This document shows positions 7,306-15,526 of a stretch of 37,580 bases of DNA, one piece after another. Numbering within the stretch: the stretch's first letter is position 1; every line of letters starts with the position of its first letter. Origin of the DNA: Pseudomonadota bacterium (lineage in GTDB: Bacteria > Pseudomonadota > Gammaproteobacteria > Steroidobacterales > JBCBZW01); NCBI GenBank assembly GCA_039193195.1, contig JBCCWS010000054.1:1-37580 (forward strand). The letters run 5' to 3'. A program made the position numbers and the translations under genes. The notes beneath the pieces are model-generated. The model had not been told where the DNA came from, searched no databases, and saw only the letters and a program-made list of their open reading frames with translations.

Positions 7306-8389
7306 ACTCGTCAACGACTGGTGTTTGCCACGGCCTGATCCACACCGCACGACTCGATCTTCTCAGGCCCCATCACCTCCCCCTGGCTGACGAGGAAGCA
7401 GAGATAGCCGGACGTGAACTATCTTTTCCGGTGCTTAATAGCCATATCTACTGTTAGGTGCCCTTTGCCGCTGCTGTCGGTATCCCGTCCTTTCAAGCAG
7501 AGGTGGCGCAGGACGTCCTGGGTTCGACAAGTAGATTATGGGACGAACTACCAGCGCAACTCACGCGGCTGTTGGTTACAACTACGAACGCGGCCCTGAG
7601 TCAATCATACTAGCCTTCCCTGGACAGGGTGCAGCCGAAGGCGTTGGGGTCCGTCCTGGACTGCTCGTGATGGGCGGTCGCGACGGCTCAACACATGCTG
7701 GGGAAGTGTTGGGATGCGGACAGATCTTGACTGCCGGAGTGCTGTCTGTGAGAGGACGTGCCCTGCTGCTCGAAGCATGGCCGGACCGCGGTTAGATTTT
7801 CATGATCGCTAACGGGAAATGAACGAGTCGGTACACGGCTCGCCCGACGCGAATCAGCGCCCGGCGTCGACATGGTGCGCAAGCAGTCCAAAACCACTCT
7901 TACCGACCTACTGAGAACAGAGACTTCCAGCCACATCCAGAACCAGCATTTGGACGTGAAACGCCGGCCGACCTACATACTCTTCGGGCGGCTACAGCAG
8001 CTCTCTCGCGCGCGCTTTCAATCCGCTGGTCGCTGGTTCGAGCCCAGCACGACCCACCATACAATTAGCGTTGCGCGACTCCCCTCGCGTCGCGCCCAAA
8101 AACGCTTCGACCTACTTCCAAACCCGAACTCGATTCCAGTGCCGCTCGACTAACCGCTAAACGACGCAGGCGGGCTCCGACGATTAGCTTCACCTCAAGA
8201 CGATCGATCGCGCGCTGCACGATCGACGCCCCTGTCCGGCGGTACGTCGACACTAGGCGGGTGAGCGGACCGAAGGAGCTGGGATCTCAGCCTAGCTATG
8301 GCAGAACAACTCGCCTACTCGGACCAGGCCCAATGTGTCCTGAGTGCAATGTACCCTCAGGGCCTGGTTGATCTGAGCTCGCCGAATGG
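7306..8389 (+). other. Gene-poor stretch of about 1.1 kb
   Basis: No open frame here resembles a known protein, and none has a convincing ribosome binding site. Apart from the tRNA-Lys-like relic at 7986-8059 no feature is recognised. The open frames at 7538-7795 and 7872-8153 have compositions that look accidental; the second runs through the tRNA relic. Probably decayed mobile or intergenic DNA. Confidence 0.55.
7986..8059 (+). repeat. tRNA-Lys relic (3' half well preserved)
   Basis: From about 8013 to 8059 the sequence follows the anticodon-loop-to-CCA part of gammaproteobacterial tRNA-Lys as I know it. It has CTTTCAATCCGC, a variable loop GGTC, the T arm GCTGG-TTCGAGC-CCAGC with a perfect five-pair stem, the acceptor strand ACGACCC, discriminator A and encoded CCA. 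The 5' half (7986-8012) keeps the length but not the sequence, so neither the acceptor stem nor the D arm can pair properly. The anticodon would read TTC instead of TTT, with further mismatches. This is not a functional tRNA. A preserved 3' end is what integration of a tRNA-targeting element leaves behind. Related copies lie at 10784 and 12142. Confidence 0.65.
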
Positions 8390-9727
8390 CTAGGTGCTTC
8401 GCGAAGCTTGGTAGCGCTGAATCTCTCGCGCCACTAGCCACAAACGATCCTGTCCCCACACTTGAAGTAGTGCGTCGCCGGAAGGAGCAAGCAGGCGGTA
8501 ACTGGGTACGCCCCACAGGCCGCCTTGGTACATCACCAACCGGTTATCCTCCAGTACCTGCTCCCAGTCGCCTTTACCGACCCGAGGCTCTGCTGCATGC
8601 CACTGCAACCCGGCGCTCTCAACCACCTTGCGAAGTCCCTTGCTCGTATTGGTGTTGACGCCTCTGGCAAACGCATGATGCAAGAAACTCGATAGCAGCG
8701 CTGTACCTAGGCCCTGCTCGGCGGCCCATGGGTAGAGGGAGTAGCAGCGCCGCACAGGCTCGCCGATAGGATCGTAAAGGTGGCCGTAGCGCATGCCTCG
8801 ACGTCTGGCCTCTCGTGCTACGTCGAAGAAGATGTACATGCCCTTCTCGAGCGTAACGGGGACGCCACGCATTACCATGGGCAATACGGGGCGCACCTGA
8901 AAGCGCACGCCGGCCCGGGCAGCGAGCGCCACAGTTTCGTCGAAGACGATGGCCGTATAGGGGCTTCTGAGCGATGGGTAGAACTCGAGCGTCAAGCTAG
9001 CGGCATCGCTCGCCTCGCCGAGATCAACGCTGGGGCAAGGTGCTAGAGGCGGTTCGCCTGGGGTCGTATCCGCCCCGAGCGCTGCTAGCCGTGCTTCGAG
9101 GTAGTGCAGCCGATCCACCCCCCAGTACCATTCCCCTTCGTAGTTGAACATGGCGCCGGAATAGTGTTTGAGCGCGGCGCGGCGCGCCGTACCGGACCTC
9201 AATCGCTCTCCCACTTGTGACGCCGATGCGTGGCCCAAGGCGCCTGCGTGCTGATGTAGGCGAGGCGTGTCACCGTGCCAAAGGGCTTCACTCACGGCGG
9301 CAAGGTGCTGTCCCAGAGTCCGTGAGTCGAGCGAGGCGAGTACCGATAGCGCCAGGGTCGTGGATGTCTCTTCGGGTGCCTCTAAGGAGGCTGGAAAGGA
9401 CAGGCCGTACTGAGGGGCAATGAGGGCCGAATCCGAGCGGGCAAGCCGCAACAGCAGCTGCGCGTCCAAGACGTTATCGCCCAGAGGTCCACGCACCAGA
9501 TGGCACTGTAATTCCACGTCGTAGCGCGCCGCGAAGCGCGCTAGCAGTTGGGCGGCTAGGTGGCTGTAGGCGTCATCGACCTGATGGAAGTACTCGACGA
9601 CGTGGGGTCTGGAGTCCGCACGGCGACGCCTCTCCGCCCGGTGCCGGCGCTTGGTGACCTGCTCGTCGCTGAAGCGGAACGATAGGTACTTCGAGAGTAA
9701 CCAACGGCGCAGGGCGGATGGATCCAT
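8390..9727 (-). CDS. Tandem DsbA/HCCA-isomerase-like thioredoxin-fold protein
   Basis: The 445-residue protein (start MDPSALRRWLL at 9727, AAGGTGG upstream) appears to hold two thioredoxin-like domains of the DsbA / 2-hydroxychromene-2-carboxylate isomerase / GST-kappa superfamily. Domain one spans about 40-215 (begins VVEYFHQVDDAYSHLAAQLL). Domain two spans about 240-425 (begins LTLEFYPSLRSPYTAIVFDE, ends MYQGGLWGVPSYRL, the cis-Pro loop typical of the fold). No CXXC redox motif is present, so a glutathione-dependent isomerase or transferase role fits better than disulfide oxidation. No signal peptide; cytoplasmic. The open frame extends upstream to 9925, but that part is Pro/Arg-rich and lacks a start signal. 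It lies alone on the minus strand between relic DNA and the toxin-antitoxin pair. Assignment to superfamily is good, substrate unknown. Confidence 0.78.
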   Translation of the reverse strand: MDPSALRRWLLSKYLSFRFSDEQVTKRRHRAERRRRADSRPHVVEYFHQVDDAYSHLAAQLLARFAARYDVELQCHLVRGPLGDNVLDAQLLLRLARSDSALIAPQYGLSFPASLEAPEETSTTLALSVLASLDSRTLGQHLAAVSEALWHGDTPRLHQHAGALGHASASQVGERLRSGTARRAALKHYSGAMFNYEGEWYWGVDRLHYLEARLAALGADTTPGEPPLAPCPSVDLGEASDAASLTLEFYPSLRSPYTAIVFDETVALAARAGVRFQVRPVLPMVMRGVPVTLEKGMYIFFDVAREARRRGMRYGHLYDPIGEPVRRCYSLYPWAAEQGLGTALLSSFLHHAFARGVNTNTSKGLRKVVESAGLQWHAAEPRVGKGDWEQVLEDNRLVMYQGGLWGVPSYRLLAPSGDALLQVWGQDRLWLVAREIQRYQASRST

Positions 9728-9957
9728 GTTCGCCGCGCCACCTTGATTCTCAAACTGTCCTGCCAACGGATTCTCCTGCGTGACCGCTATGCGGTCGTTT
9801 GGGCAGTCAGGTGGAGGTGATCGGGTCCATCGAGGCGCCCGAGGTGATCGAGTGCATTCTGACGGACCTGAGGAAGTTGGGGAAGGCGGAACCGTGAGGA
9901 GGGCATCAGGGACGTCTTCGATCATGGAAGGCGCTGAGTGGATGTGAAGAAGTGCCC

Positions 9958-10380
9958 TTACCCGAATGGATTCTCAATAGTCAGGAACTCGACCTGCTGC
10001 CCATCGTGAAGGTCTTCACTCAGTAGCCGTCGACAACCAGCTTCCAGTGCCGCCGCAATCACCAGTAAGTCGTAGAAGCTGTAGCGAAATCGATCGTGTA
10101 CACCTAGCGCACGATGATAGAGATCGGCTGACGCCGATACCCGCATCAGCGGAGCAAGCACGCTTCCGAGGTAGGCACGAGCGCTGGTAACGTCTAGCGG
10201 CACAGATGCCTTACGAAGCGCAGTATTCAGGAACTCCTGAACTACCTGATAGCTGATACAAGCGTTGCCCGTGAGAATCGCCTCTCGGACAATCGCATCA
10301 GCGGTAGCTGACCTCTCCGGGTCGGTCGTGTCCAACTGATAAACGAGGCCGTTGGTATCGAGGAACTTCTCAACGCTCAT
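9958..10380 (-). CDS. PIN-domain ribonuclease toxin (VapC-type)
   Basis: A 140-residue PIN-domain protein. VapC toxins cleave tRNA or rRNA when released from the antitoxin. Acidic active-site residues are visible in the expected order: Asp8 (KFLDTNGLVYQLD), Glu49 (VVQEFLN), Asp104 (FYDLLVIAAALEAGC) and Asp123 or Asp126 (LSEDLHDGQ). Length is normal and the frame intact. The start at 10380 overlaps the end of the antitoxin gene by 11 bases, the usual coupled arrangement. It is flanked by tRNA-Lys-like relics on both sides (8.0 kb and 10.8 kb), so it may be cargo of a former island, or may simply have persisted because of addiction. Confidence 0.92.
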   Translation of the reverse strand: MSVEKFLDTNGLVYQLDTTDPERSATADAIVREAILTGNACISYQVVQEFLNTALRKASVPLDVTSARAYLGSVLAPLMRVSASADLYHRALGVHDRFRYSFYDLLVIAAALEAGCRRLLSEDLHDGQQVEFLTIENPFG

Positions 10381-10591
10381 TCATCTCCTCGCGGGAGAGC
10401 TTCGCACCTACCTTCAGCCGCCCTCGTAGTCGTGCAACGACTTCATCGTACTGGTTGAGCCGGGCGGATTGTCCTGTGTAGTCAGTCAGCCATCTTCTGA
10501 ACTGCTCGTTCAGGCTGGTGTTCTCGGCTTTCGCACGAGCCCGAGCTGCCTCAATCGTCTCTTCGTCCGCGCTAAGCGTGATGTTCTTCAC
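10370..10591 (-). CDS. VapB-type antitoxin, ribbon-helix-helix-like
   Basis: A 73-residue antitoxin upstream of and overlapping the PIN toxin. The N-terminus MKNITLSADEETIEAARARA with KAENTSLNEQFRRWLTDY is the beta-strand plus two helices of a ribbon-helix-helix DNA-binding domain. The basic, helical C-terminus (RLRGRLKVGAKLSREEMNER) would wrap the toxin. Such proteins repress their own operon. The start at 10591 is the only suitable one; the ribosome binding site is weak (GGTGA). Confidence 0.88.
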   Translation of the reverse strand: MKNITLSADEETIEAARARAKAENTSLNEQFRRWLTDYTGQSARLNQYDEVVARLRGRLKVGAKLSREEMNER

Positions 10592-10628
10592 CGTTAGACT
10601 ATTAGCTCGTTGGTTACCAAGTAGCAGC

Positions 10629-10643
10629 GTGTAAAGGGTACAC
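10629..10643. promoter_or_regulatory. Possible antitoxin operator
   Basis: GTGTA (10629-10633) and TACAC (10639-10643) form a short inverted repeat 38 bases upstream of the antitoxin start. On the minus strand TTTACA overlaps it and could serve as a -35 element. This is the position expected for autoregulation by a ribbon-helix-helix antitoxin, but the match is short. Confidence 0.28.
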
Positions 10644-10783
10644 GAAACTGGTGCGACTGCATCTTCTCCACCTTTGAATAAAGGCTACCAGAAACTCACT
10701 TAGCGACTAAGATCATAGACTTAGAAAGGTCATGGGCGCCGCGTAGGGGACTCACCAAGCGACTACGTCCCGATGGCATTCAG

Positions 10784-10844
10784 CGGCTACAGCAACTCCA
10801 GCGCACACCGGCTTTCCATTCGCTGGTTCAAGCCCAGCTGCCCA
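10784..10844 (+). repeat. Second tRNA-Lys-like relic, more decayed
   Basis: This stretch shares CGGCTACAGCA, then CTTTC.AT.CGCT and GCTGGTTC.AGCCCAGC with the relic at 7986-8059, in the same order and orientation. It has lost the seven bases before the T arm and the acceptor strand (GCCCAAACA instead of ACGACCCACCA). The shared 5' segment, which is not normal tRNA sequence, shows that both copies descend from one duplicated unit and not from independent tRNA genes. Confidence 0.5.
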
Positions 10845-10914
10845 AACACTCTCGAGCTGCCCTTGGCCAACTACGCACCTCCAGCCGCCGACGCCTGGCA
10901 TTCCACACCATCGC

Positions 10915-11546
10915 CTAAGCGGCGCTCCAACTTGCGGCCCGCTGCCCACGCTGCGCTAAAGACAGTTTCGCCCTAACGGCCGGGAGTGGACGAACATGAT
11001 CGATAGCCAGCCGCTCCCAAATCGGGCTCTCCTCGGCAGGGCGTCGACCGAGAACACAACGGGCTACGCCGCATGAGAAAGGGGGCGTAACAAGGCCAGC
11101 CGTGCTCGCCGCGCCCCGGGGCGCACGCCCAGAAGTGAACCTACGGTGACCCTCGTCGATGATGGTGCGCAGAGCATCGTTCGAGTAGCCCTCCATCGGC
11201 GACGCGTCGCGGCGCTCATCCCAGCAGTTGTCCACCACCTGGGCGAGCCCATCGGCGCCTGTCACCGTGGTCACGCCCTGACACACCCGTTCGTACTCGC
11301 GAGCGCCGGCGCAGTGCTGGGTGTAGTCCTGCGCCTCGGCGCCGGCATCGATTCCCGAGGTGGGCCTCGCCGGGGACTGACGGTTCTGAGCCACCCCTGG
11401 GGCCGTCACGGCAGGTGCGGCGTCCTGTCGTGCTTACCGCGGCTGTGGAGCGGGCGTCTGGGAAGACTCCCAAGGGATGGTGAGGTAGGAGACCAGGCGG
11501 ATCGCCATCAGGCCGCCGCGACCCATAACGCTAGGGAACGCTTCAT
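10915..11546 (-). pseudogene. Possible decayed gene for a small secreted protein
   Basis: ATG at 11544-11546 has a perfect GGGAGGA five bases upstream and begins MKRSLALWVAAA, the start of a signal peptide, but TGA follows after twelve codons. Downstream the coding potential moves between frames. One frame (to 11216) reads on in part, and another open frame covers 11409-10915, including AQDYTQHCAGAREYERVCQG and VVDNCWDERRDASPMEGYSN. These look like real protein sequence with conserved Cys, possibly a small exported protein. I do not recognise the family. The strong ribosome binding site in front of a destroyed frame is the main argument for a pseudogene. Confidence 0.4.
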
Positions 11547-12141
11547 CTGTTCCTCCCGTGCAGTGATGATCTGGTTAGGTTGATCGACGCGAACGCGCGT
11601 GGATTGCCACCACCAGCAATCGGGCCTCGAGGTCGCGGCTTATCGGATCGGCGTGGCCGGATCCGGCAGGGCGGGGCTGCGGGCAGCGAGTGCTCGTCTC
11701 CGACACCGACGGGTTTACCACCCCTCGGCCCGAATGCTAGTACAGATCGATATTAGGGTGCGCGGCGGCCGCTACTGCCTGCCATTTCTAAGAGAATCGC
11801 GGGGTGTATGCGCTTGAATGGCGCGTTAAAGTAGCGAGACTCCAGCACTCTACGACGGCGAATCGCACGCGATACGCTACGCGGCGTGCCGCGAGCCCCA
11901 GGAACAATCGCCGTCCCTATCCAAGTCTTGGTGTTCGCCCACCGTGCAGACTCCTGCGCTTAGCATCTCCCGCGGCGTGCGCGAGTTGCTGTCGGCGGAT
12001 CGGGATCTCTCGCGGTTTCTGGCGCCTAAGACGCGGAACCCCGCTGGTTGGCTGATCCCGTCTTGCTGCGAACCACCCGAACCTCGTCGATTCGATGAGG
12101 GATGACTCTCCCTCGACACTTCGATGGTGGTTTGATGAGTT
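11547..12141. other. Non-coding stretch between relics
   Basis: About 600 bases with no recognised gene. Several open frames on both strands overlap each other, and none has a start signal or familiar motif. Nothing further is seen apart from the tRNA-like piece at its right edge. Confidence 0.5.
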
Positions 12142-12171
12142 CGTCACTGGTTCGAGCCCAGCACGAACCAA
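12142..12171 (+). repeat. Third tRNA-Lys-like 3' end relic
   Basis: CGTCACTGGTTCGAGCCCAG followed by CACGAACCA matches the T arm, acceptor strand and CCA region of the relic at 8030-8059 in all but about four positions. The T-stem has one mismatch (ACTGG/CCAGC). No tRNA body precedes it. Same strand as the other two copies. Confidence 0.5.
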
Positions 12172-12237
12172 CATCATCACGTCCTTAAGCGAGGTGACCA
12201 CGTCCGCGCCCCTACCCGCGCTGCCTCAAGGCACCCG

Positions 12238-12537
12238 CTACTGCCCCAACAAATGCAGCCGGCTGGAGTCAACCTTAAACTCCGGAGTTTGCTCAAACAG
12301 ACAATCCAGCACCCATTTTTGATTGACTTCCACAAGGACGAGCACCCAATCACCCCGTTCGGGCAGCTTCAGCACGCTGCTGGCCATCCTAAGTTCCGGC
12401 ACCAGCGGCGAGAAGTCGGAGTCGCCGCTGATGATGACGAAGGTGCCGATGTGGGACTTGGTGTAGCAGAAGTCTAGCGCGTCAACGTCAAGCGCCTGCT
12501 GATCGACGTCTTCGAGGAGAGCCGCCCAACAACCCAA
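12238..12537 (-). pseudogene. NYN-domain (LabA/DUF88) nuclease fragment
   Basis: NYN proteins are PIN-like RNases. The fragment contains the second half of the NYN core: VDALDFCYTKSHIGTFVIIS followed by GDSDFSPLVPELR, with the conserved acidic pair in GDSDF. In intact proteins about 90 residues precede this (including the first catalytic Asp), and the sequence after ELR continues differently. Here the upstream part is absent and the frame after ELR (MASSVLKLPERGDW...) is unlike the family, so both ends are lost or shifted. The only start is a TTG inside the domain. Probably non-functional. Confidence 0.65.
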
Positions 12538-12540
12538 GCG

Positions 12541-12650
12541 AGCGCGCAGATCGCGGCGAGCGAGATTCTGAATGCGGGCGCGGAACGCGTCGCCGAGCAG
12601 CTCAAGGACGAACCTGACCTCCGGGCGGAGCTACCGCAGGCGGTCGGTGG
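12541..12650 (+). pseudogene. Short relic of a TPR Ser/Thr kinase linker
   Basis: In one frame this reads ASEILNAGAERVAEQLKDEP and then DLRAEL. This resembles the segment between the transmembrane helix and TPRs of bacterial Ser/Thr kinases (pattern EILDAGA.R...EL.DQP..RA.L). The kinase at 16634-19021 has the equivalent but different segment VLDEAVTSLDDPSNA. It is only about 36 codons long and runs directly into hydrolase sequence, so it is a recombination remnant if the assignment is right. Confidence 0.35.
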
Positions 12651-13111
12651 TGTGCCTCGCGCGCTACAGCTACTGCGGCTATTCAGCGCTCGCCAGCAGG
12701 CTTACACACCGGACCTCTACCGCCGCACCATCGCCGGGGGTCGCCGATCTGCCGCACATGCTGAGCAACGAGGCGCGCCAGTACGGGCGCAACCAGTGGG
12801 CGGTCGCCTGCTGGCACCAGCTCATCTGCGATAGCAAGTCCGAGCGCGAGAAGCTCAAGGAGATCTCGTGCGCTAAGTACGCCGATCGCTTTCAGGCCCC
12901 GGTGCTGCTAATCCGCGGCGACGACGACACGGTTGTGCCCCTGGCCCAGAGTCAGCCTATGCACCGACGCCTGGAGAAGGCTGGCAAGTCGGTGGTGTTC
13001 GTCAGGCTGCGAGGAGAGGACCACTGACTGCGCACGTCGGCGAAGACGAGCGTGCAGTGATTCCAGGCGATGGGCGATTTCGTAGACAAGCACTTGAGCG
13101 ACGCCTCGTGA
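12650..13111 (+). pseudogene. C-terminal fragment of an S9-type (prolyl oligopeptidase family) hydrolase
   Basis: The sequence begins near the nucleophile elbow (RYSYCGYSALA, in relatives G.S.GGY.AL). It continues in a shifted frame as AYTPDLYRRTIA, then GVADLPHMLSNEARQYGRNQ, and near the end APVLLIRGDDDTVVPLAQSQ (catalytic Asp loop) and FVRLRGEDH (catalytic His). TGA at 13025-13027 replaces the Trp that normally follows GEDH, and a second TGA lies at 13058-13060. The true C-terminus (FQAMGDFVDKHLSDAS) can be read to 13111. Two indels around 12690-12735 and two stops show advanced decay. The N-terminal propeller is missing. Confidence 0.75.
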
Positions 13112-13374
13112 GCCTCCTTCGAATGACTGTGCCTCCCACCTACAGTTGTGCGAGCTGCCAAACCGCGTTTTCCAACCGGCGGGACCAGGGGCCGCAGCAT
13201 CCCATACTCCAGTAGCGTCTCACCGCTCCCCCTTAACCATGGGCGGTGCTGCAACTGCATCGAAGATGACGGCGAAGAGCACGGCCCTGGAATGCCAATT
13301 ACCGCTGACACCGATTGGAATCGTTGGCCACCAGGATCAGCACCCGTGCGCCCTGGCCAAACCACATCGCCACC

Positions 13375-13600
13375 TCGCGCCGGCGTCGGCGAGTTACCGG
13401 CACCTTCACCCCGTTGGTGAGTTCAAGCAGCCACCGCCCCTGCTGCCTGAGGAGTCTCTGCACGGCCACGCGAGCCACCCAATGCGATCGATCACCACTA
13501 GCCCACCATGCCTAGGGCCTCGACGGCCTCTTGCAGTGTTCCCAACACCATGCACTTCCCGCGCTCCTTTGCACCGGTGGCAGGCAGTGCCACCGACGAC
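13375..13600 (-). pseudogene. LytTR DNA-binding domain relic
   Basis: On the minus strand one frame reads RSHWVARVAVQRLLRQQGRW followed by LLELTNGVKVPVTRRRREV. This is the C-terminal two-thirds of a LytTR domain (H/RSHWVA ... dG..vPVSR..R). Upstream, GKCMVLGTLQEAVEALG fits the preceding strand-helix of the same domain, but two stop codons (TAG and TGA near 13497) intervene. No receiver or membrane domain remains. It lies just past the stop of the membrane-protein gene at 13630 on the same strand. Confidence 0.55.
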
Positions 13601-13629
13601 TCGCGACGGTGTAGCCGTAAGCGCTGGGG

Positions 13630-14667
13630 CTAAGCGCCGACGATCGTATTGACGAGCATCTCGATCAGGGCGGCGCCCGCCCAGGTGAGTGGCACGATCA
13701 CAGCGTAAGCGAGGAAACGGGTCACCGCGCCGATGTCGAGGGGCCACACGGGCAAGCGCACCACCTCGCGGCGCAGCGCGAGGGCGTTGGCGAGCTCCGC
13801 GTTGGGGCCTGCCGGGTCATCGAGCGCTCCCTGCCTGGCCTGATCGATCGCCTCCTGGGCCTCGGCGAGGGCCCTCTGGCGCTGCTGCACTAGGCGTCGG
13901 TGGAGAGGCCAGATGGGCAGCAAGAGCAGCAGCGGGATCATCGGCAGGAACATCAGTAGGGCCGGCAAGGTGGTCCACCAGCTGATCGGCCCGCCGAGCC
14001 ACATGATGGGAAGCACGGCGAGGGCCCCCAGGATGAATAGGGTGGAGGTGACAGCCATCGCGCCCACGGGGGCAAAGGTGGGAGGGCTGAAGACGTCGGC
14101 GCGCACCTCCTGAGCGATGCGCCTGAAGCTCATGGCGTTCTCCGCTAGGGCCCGCGTCGCAGCGGTCATCACCAGCCAAACCGGCAGAGGGCCGAAGTCC
14201 ATCACGATGGCCACGTAGCCACGGCTCACGCTCTCGAGCATGTAGCTCCAGCTGCCCGCCAGCAAGCGCGACTGCACCAGCCACAGGCAGATGCCCGCCA
14301 GGATACTGCGAAGGCCCCACATCGGCGGCTTGTGGGTGAGCGAGTGGCGGGCATGCGCGAGCGTCTGCGCCGCAAGCCGATGCGCAAGGCTATCGAGCGC
14401 CTCACGGGTTCGTTCGGTGATGTAGTGGAACACGGGAACGACGTACGCGACGCCAGCGACGAAGAAGGCCGCGACGGTGGGCGAGAACTGATTGGCGTAG
14501 CGTCGTGGGTAGGTCGCGACCAGCCAGGCTGCTACGCCGAAGACGACCGCCCCGAAGGTCAGGATGGCGATGGCGGCGAGCCAACGGCCATGGCGCCCCT
14601 CTGGCACCAGCACGAGCAGCCAGATCTTCTTCGCCTGGCCCTCGCGGGAGGATGGGATTTCGGTCAT
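13630..14667 (-). CDS. Polytopic membrane protein of unknown function
   Basis: A 345-residue inner-membrane protein with about seven hydrophobic helices: near residues 30-50, 63-85, 125-145, 155-175, 205-230, 238-262 and 318-340. A charged cytoplasmic helix with heptad character (RRLVQQRQRALAEAQEAIDQ) lies between helices six and seven, and the helix after YITERTREALDSLAHRLAAQ is also amphipathic. I do not recognise the family. The start at 14667 (MTEIPSSREG) is preferred to the ATG five codons upstream because GGAAG precedes it at a suitable distance. It is monocistronic as far as visible; the LytTR relic begins 30 bases past its stop. Confidence 0.75.
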   Translation of the reverse strand: MTEIPSSREGQAKKIWLLVLVPEGRHGRWLAAIAILTFGAVVFGVAAWLVATYPRRYANQFSPTVAAFFVAGVAYVVPVFHYITERTREALDSLAHRLAAQTLAHARHSLTHKPPMWGLRSILAGICLWLVQSRLLAGSWSYMLESVSRGYVAIVMDFGPLPVWLVMTAATRALAENAMSFRRIAQEVRADVFSPPTFAPVGAMAVTSTLFILGALAVLPIMWLGGPISWWTTLPALLMFLPMIPLLLLLPIWPLHRRLVQQRQRALAEAQEAIDQARQGALDDPAGPNAELANALALRREVVRLPVWPLDIGAVTRFLAYAVIVPLTWAGAALIEMLVNTIVGA

Positions 14668-14789
14668 CGAGCTCGCTTCCATTGGGGCAAAGCGAGCGCG
14701 TAAGAGGACTACCAGGCTGGTCAGGGTATGCTCGCAGGCCTGCAGTATACGAAGCGAGCGAGCGCGGCACTAACGGTACGGCGTTGGGC

Positions 14790-15239
14790 TCAGGGGCGCT
14801 GGACGACACCCATGAGGGACACGCGCTCCACTGACTCCTGAAGAGCGAAGCGATCTAGCGCGCGACCGGGCAGGTCCACCACCGTGCGATCGTCGTCGAC
14901 AGCCGCTCTCACCAAGGCTCCGCCAAGCAGACCAAGGCCGTGGGCTTGCCCCTGCACTGTCAGGCGCAGCACGCGCCGATCCCCGGCCGCGGCGAGTGCT
15001 GCCACTTGCGGAGTCATCTTGCTGCGGGCATGGACGCGAGCAGAAAGCTCTAGCGTGCCGCCCTCGGACAGCCCACCCTGCGGCGAAGGGGTCGCCTCAC
15101 CAAACAGTTCGATAAACCCCGGCGCAGTCGTGTCGTGCGCTTTTGCGGGCGAGGCGAACTCGCTGAAGTAGACCCAGGCGCTGGTCCCCGTCATGGCTAG
15201 TGCGAGGCTGCAAAGGCCACCGCGCAGCAGCGTGTGCAT
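14790..15239 (-). CDS. Small exported protein of unknown function
   Basis: A 149-residue protein with an N-terminal hydrophobic segment (LLRGGLCSLALAMTGTSAWVYF) that is a signal peptide or anchor, followed by about 115 hydrophilic residues rich in beta-forming sequence (LELSARVHARSKMTPQVAAL, RVLRLTVQGQAHGLG). Start at 15239 has AGGAG eight bases upstream. No family recognised. It ends 122 bases from the start of the membrane-protein gene on the same strand. Confidence 0.7.
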   Translation of the reverse strand: MHTLLRGGLCSLALAMTGTSAWVYFSEFASPAKAHDTTAPGFIELFGEATPSPQGGLSEGGTLELSARVHARSKMTPQVAALAAAGDRRVLRLTVQGQAHGLGLLGGALVRAAVDDDRTVVDLPGRALDRFALQESVERVSLMGVVQRP

Positions 15240-15526
15240 GAGCTTGCTCCTGAACGATCAAATGACGTTGCACAGTTCATCGCACCCGGGCCTCTCGCGC
15301 AGGTGTGAGCAAACTCGCGAAGGGGCCGGCCCTGTGACCTAGACCGCATAAGATTGGGTTAAACCGGCCTCAGCCGGCGCGGCCGGCGGCGGCGACGCGA
15401 CCGGACGCGCATTTAGAGCATCGCAAGGGTGAGGGGCGGCGGCCTGTGGAGCGAGTGTGCTAGGGTTCCGCCGCTCTGGCGGGCAAATCCGCCGCTTACC
15501 ACTCACCGACTCAGGATCGCCCCCGC

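Noticed and set aside
7986-8059. A functional tRNA-Lys gene
   Set aside because: The T arm and CCA end are perfect, but the 5' acceptor strand and D arm do not pair and the anticodon would be TTC in a lysine-type frame; only the 3' half is preserved.
7872-8153. A 93-codon open frame on the plus strand
   Set aside because: It runs through the tRNA relic, has no ribosome binding site and no recognisable motif.
9728-9925. N-terminal extension of the DsbA-like protein
   Set aside because: The extra 66 codons are Pro/Arg/Ser-rich, lack a start signal and do not match the fold; the start at 9727 has an AAGGTGG upstream.
12095-12322. Open frame across the third tRNA-like relic
   Set aside because: Part of its translation comes from the tRNA-like sequence; it also overlaps the NYN fragment.
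13146-13652. A 168-codon plus-strand frame
   Set aside because: It lies antisense to the LytTR relic and the end of the membrane-protein gene and has Pro/Arg/His-rich accidental composition.
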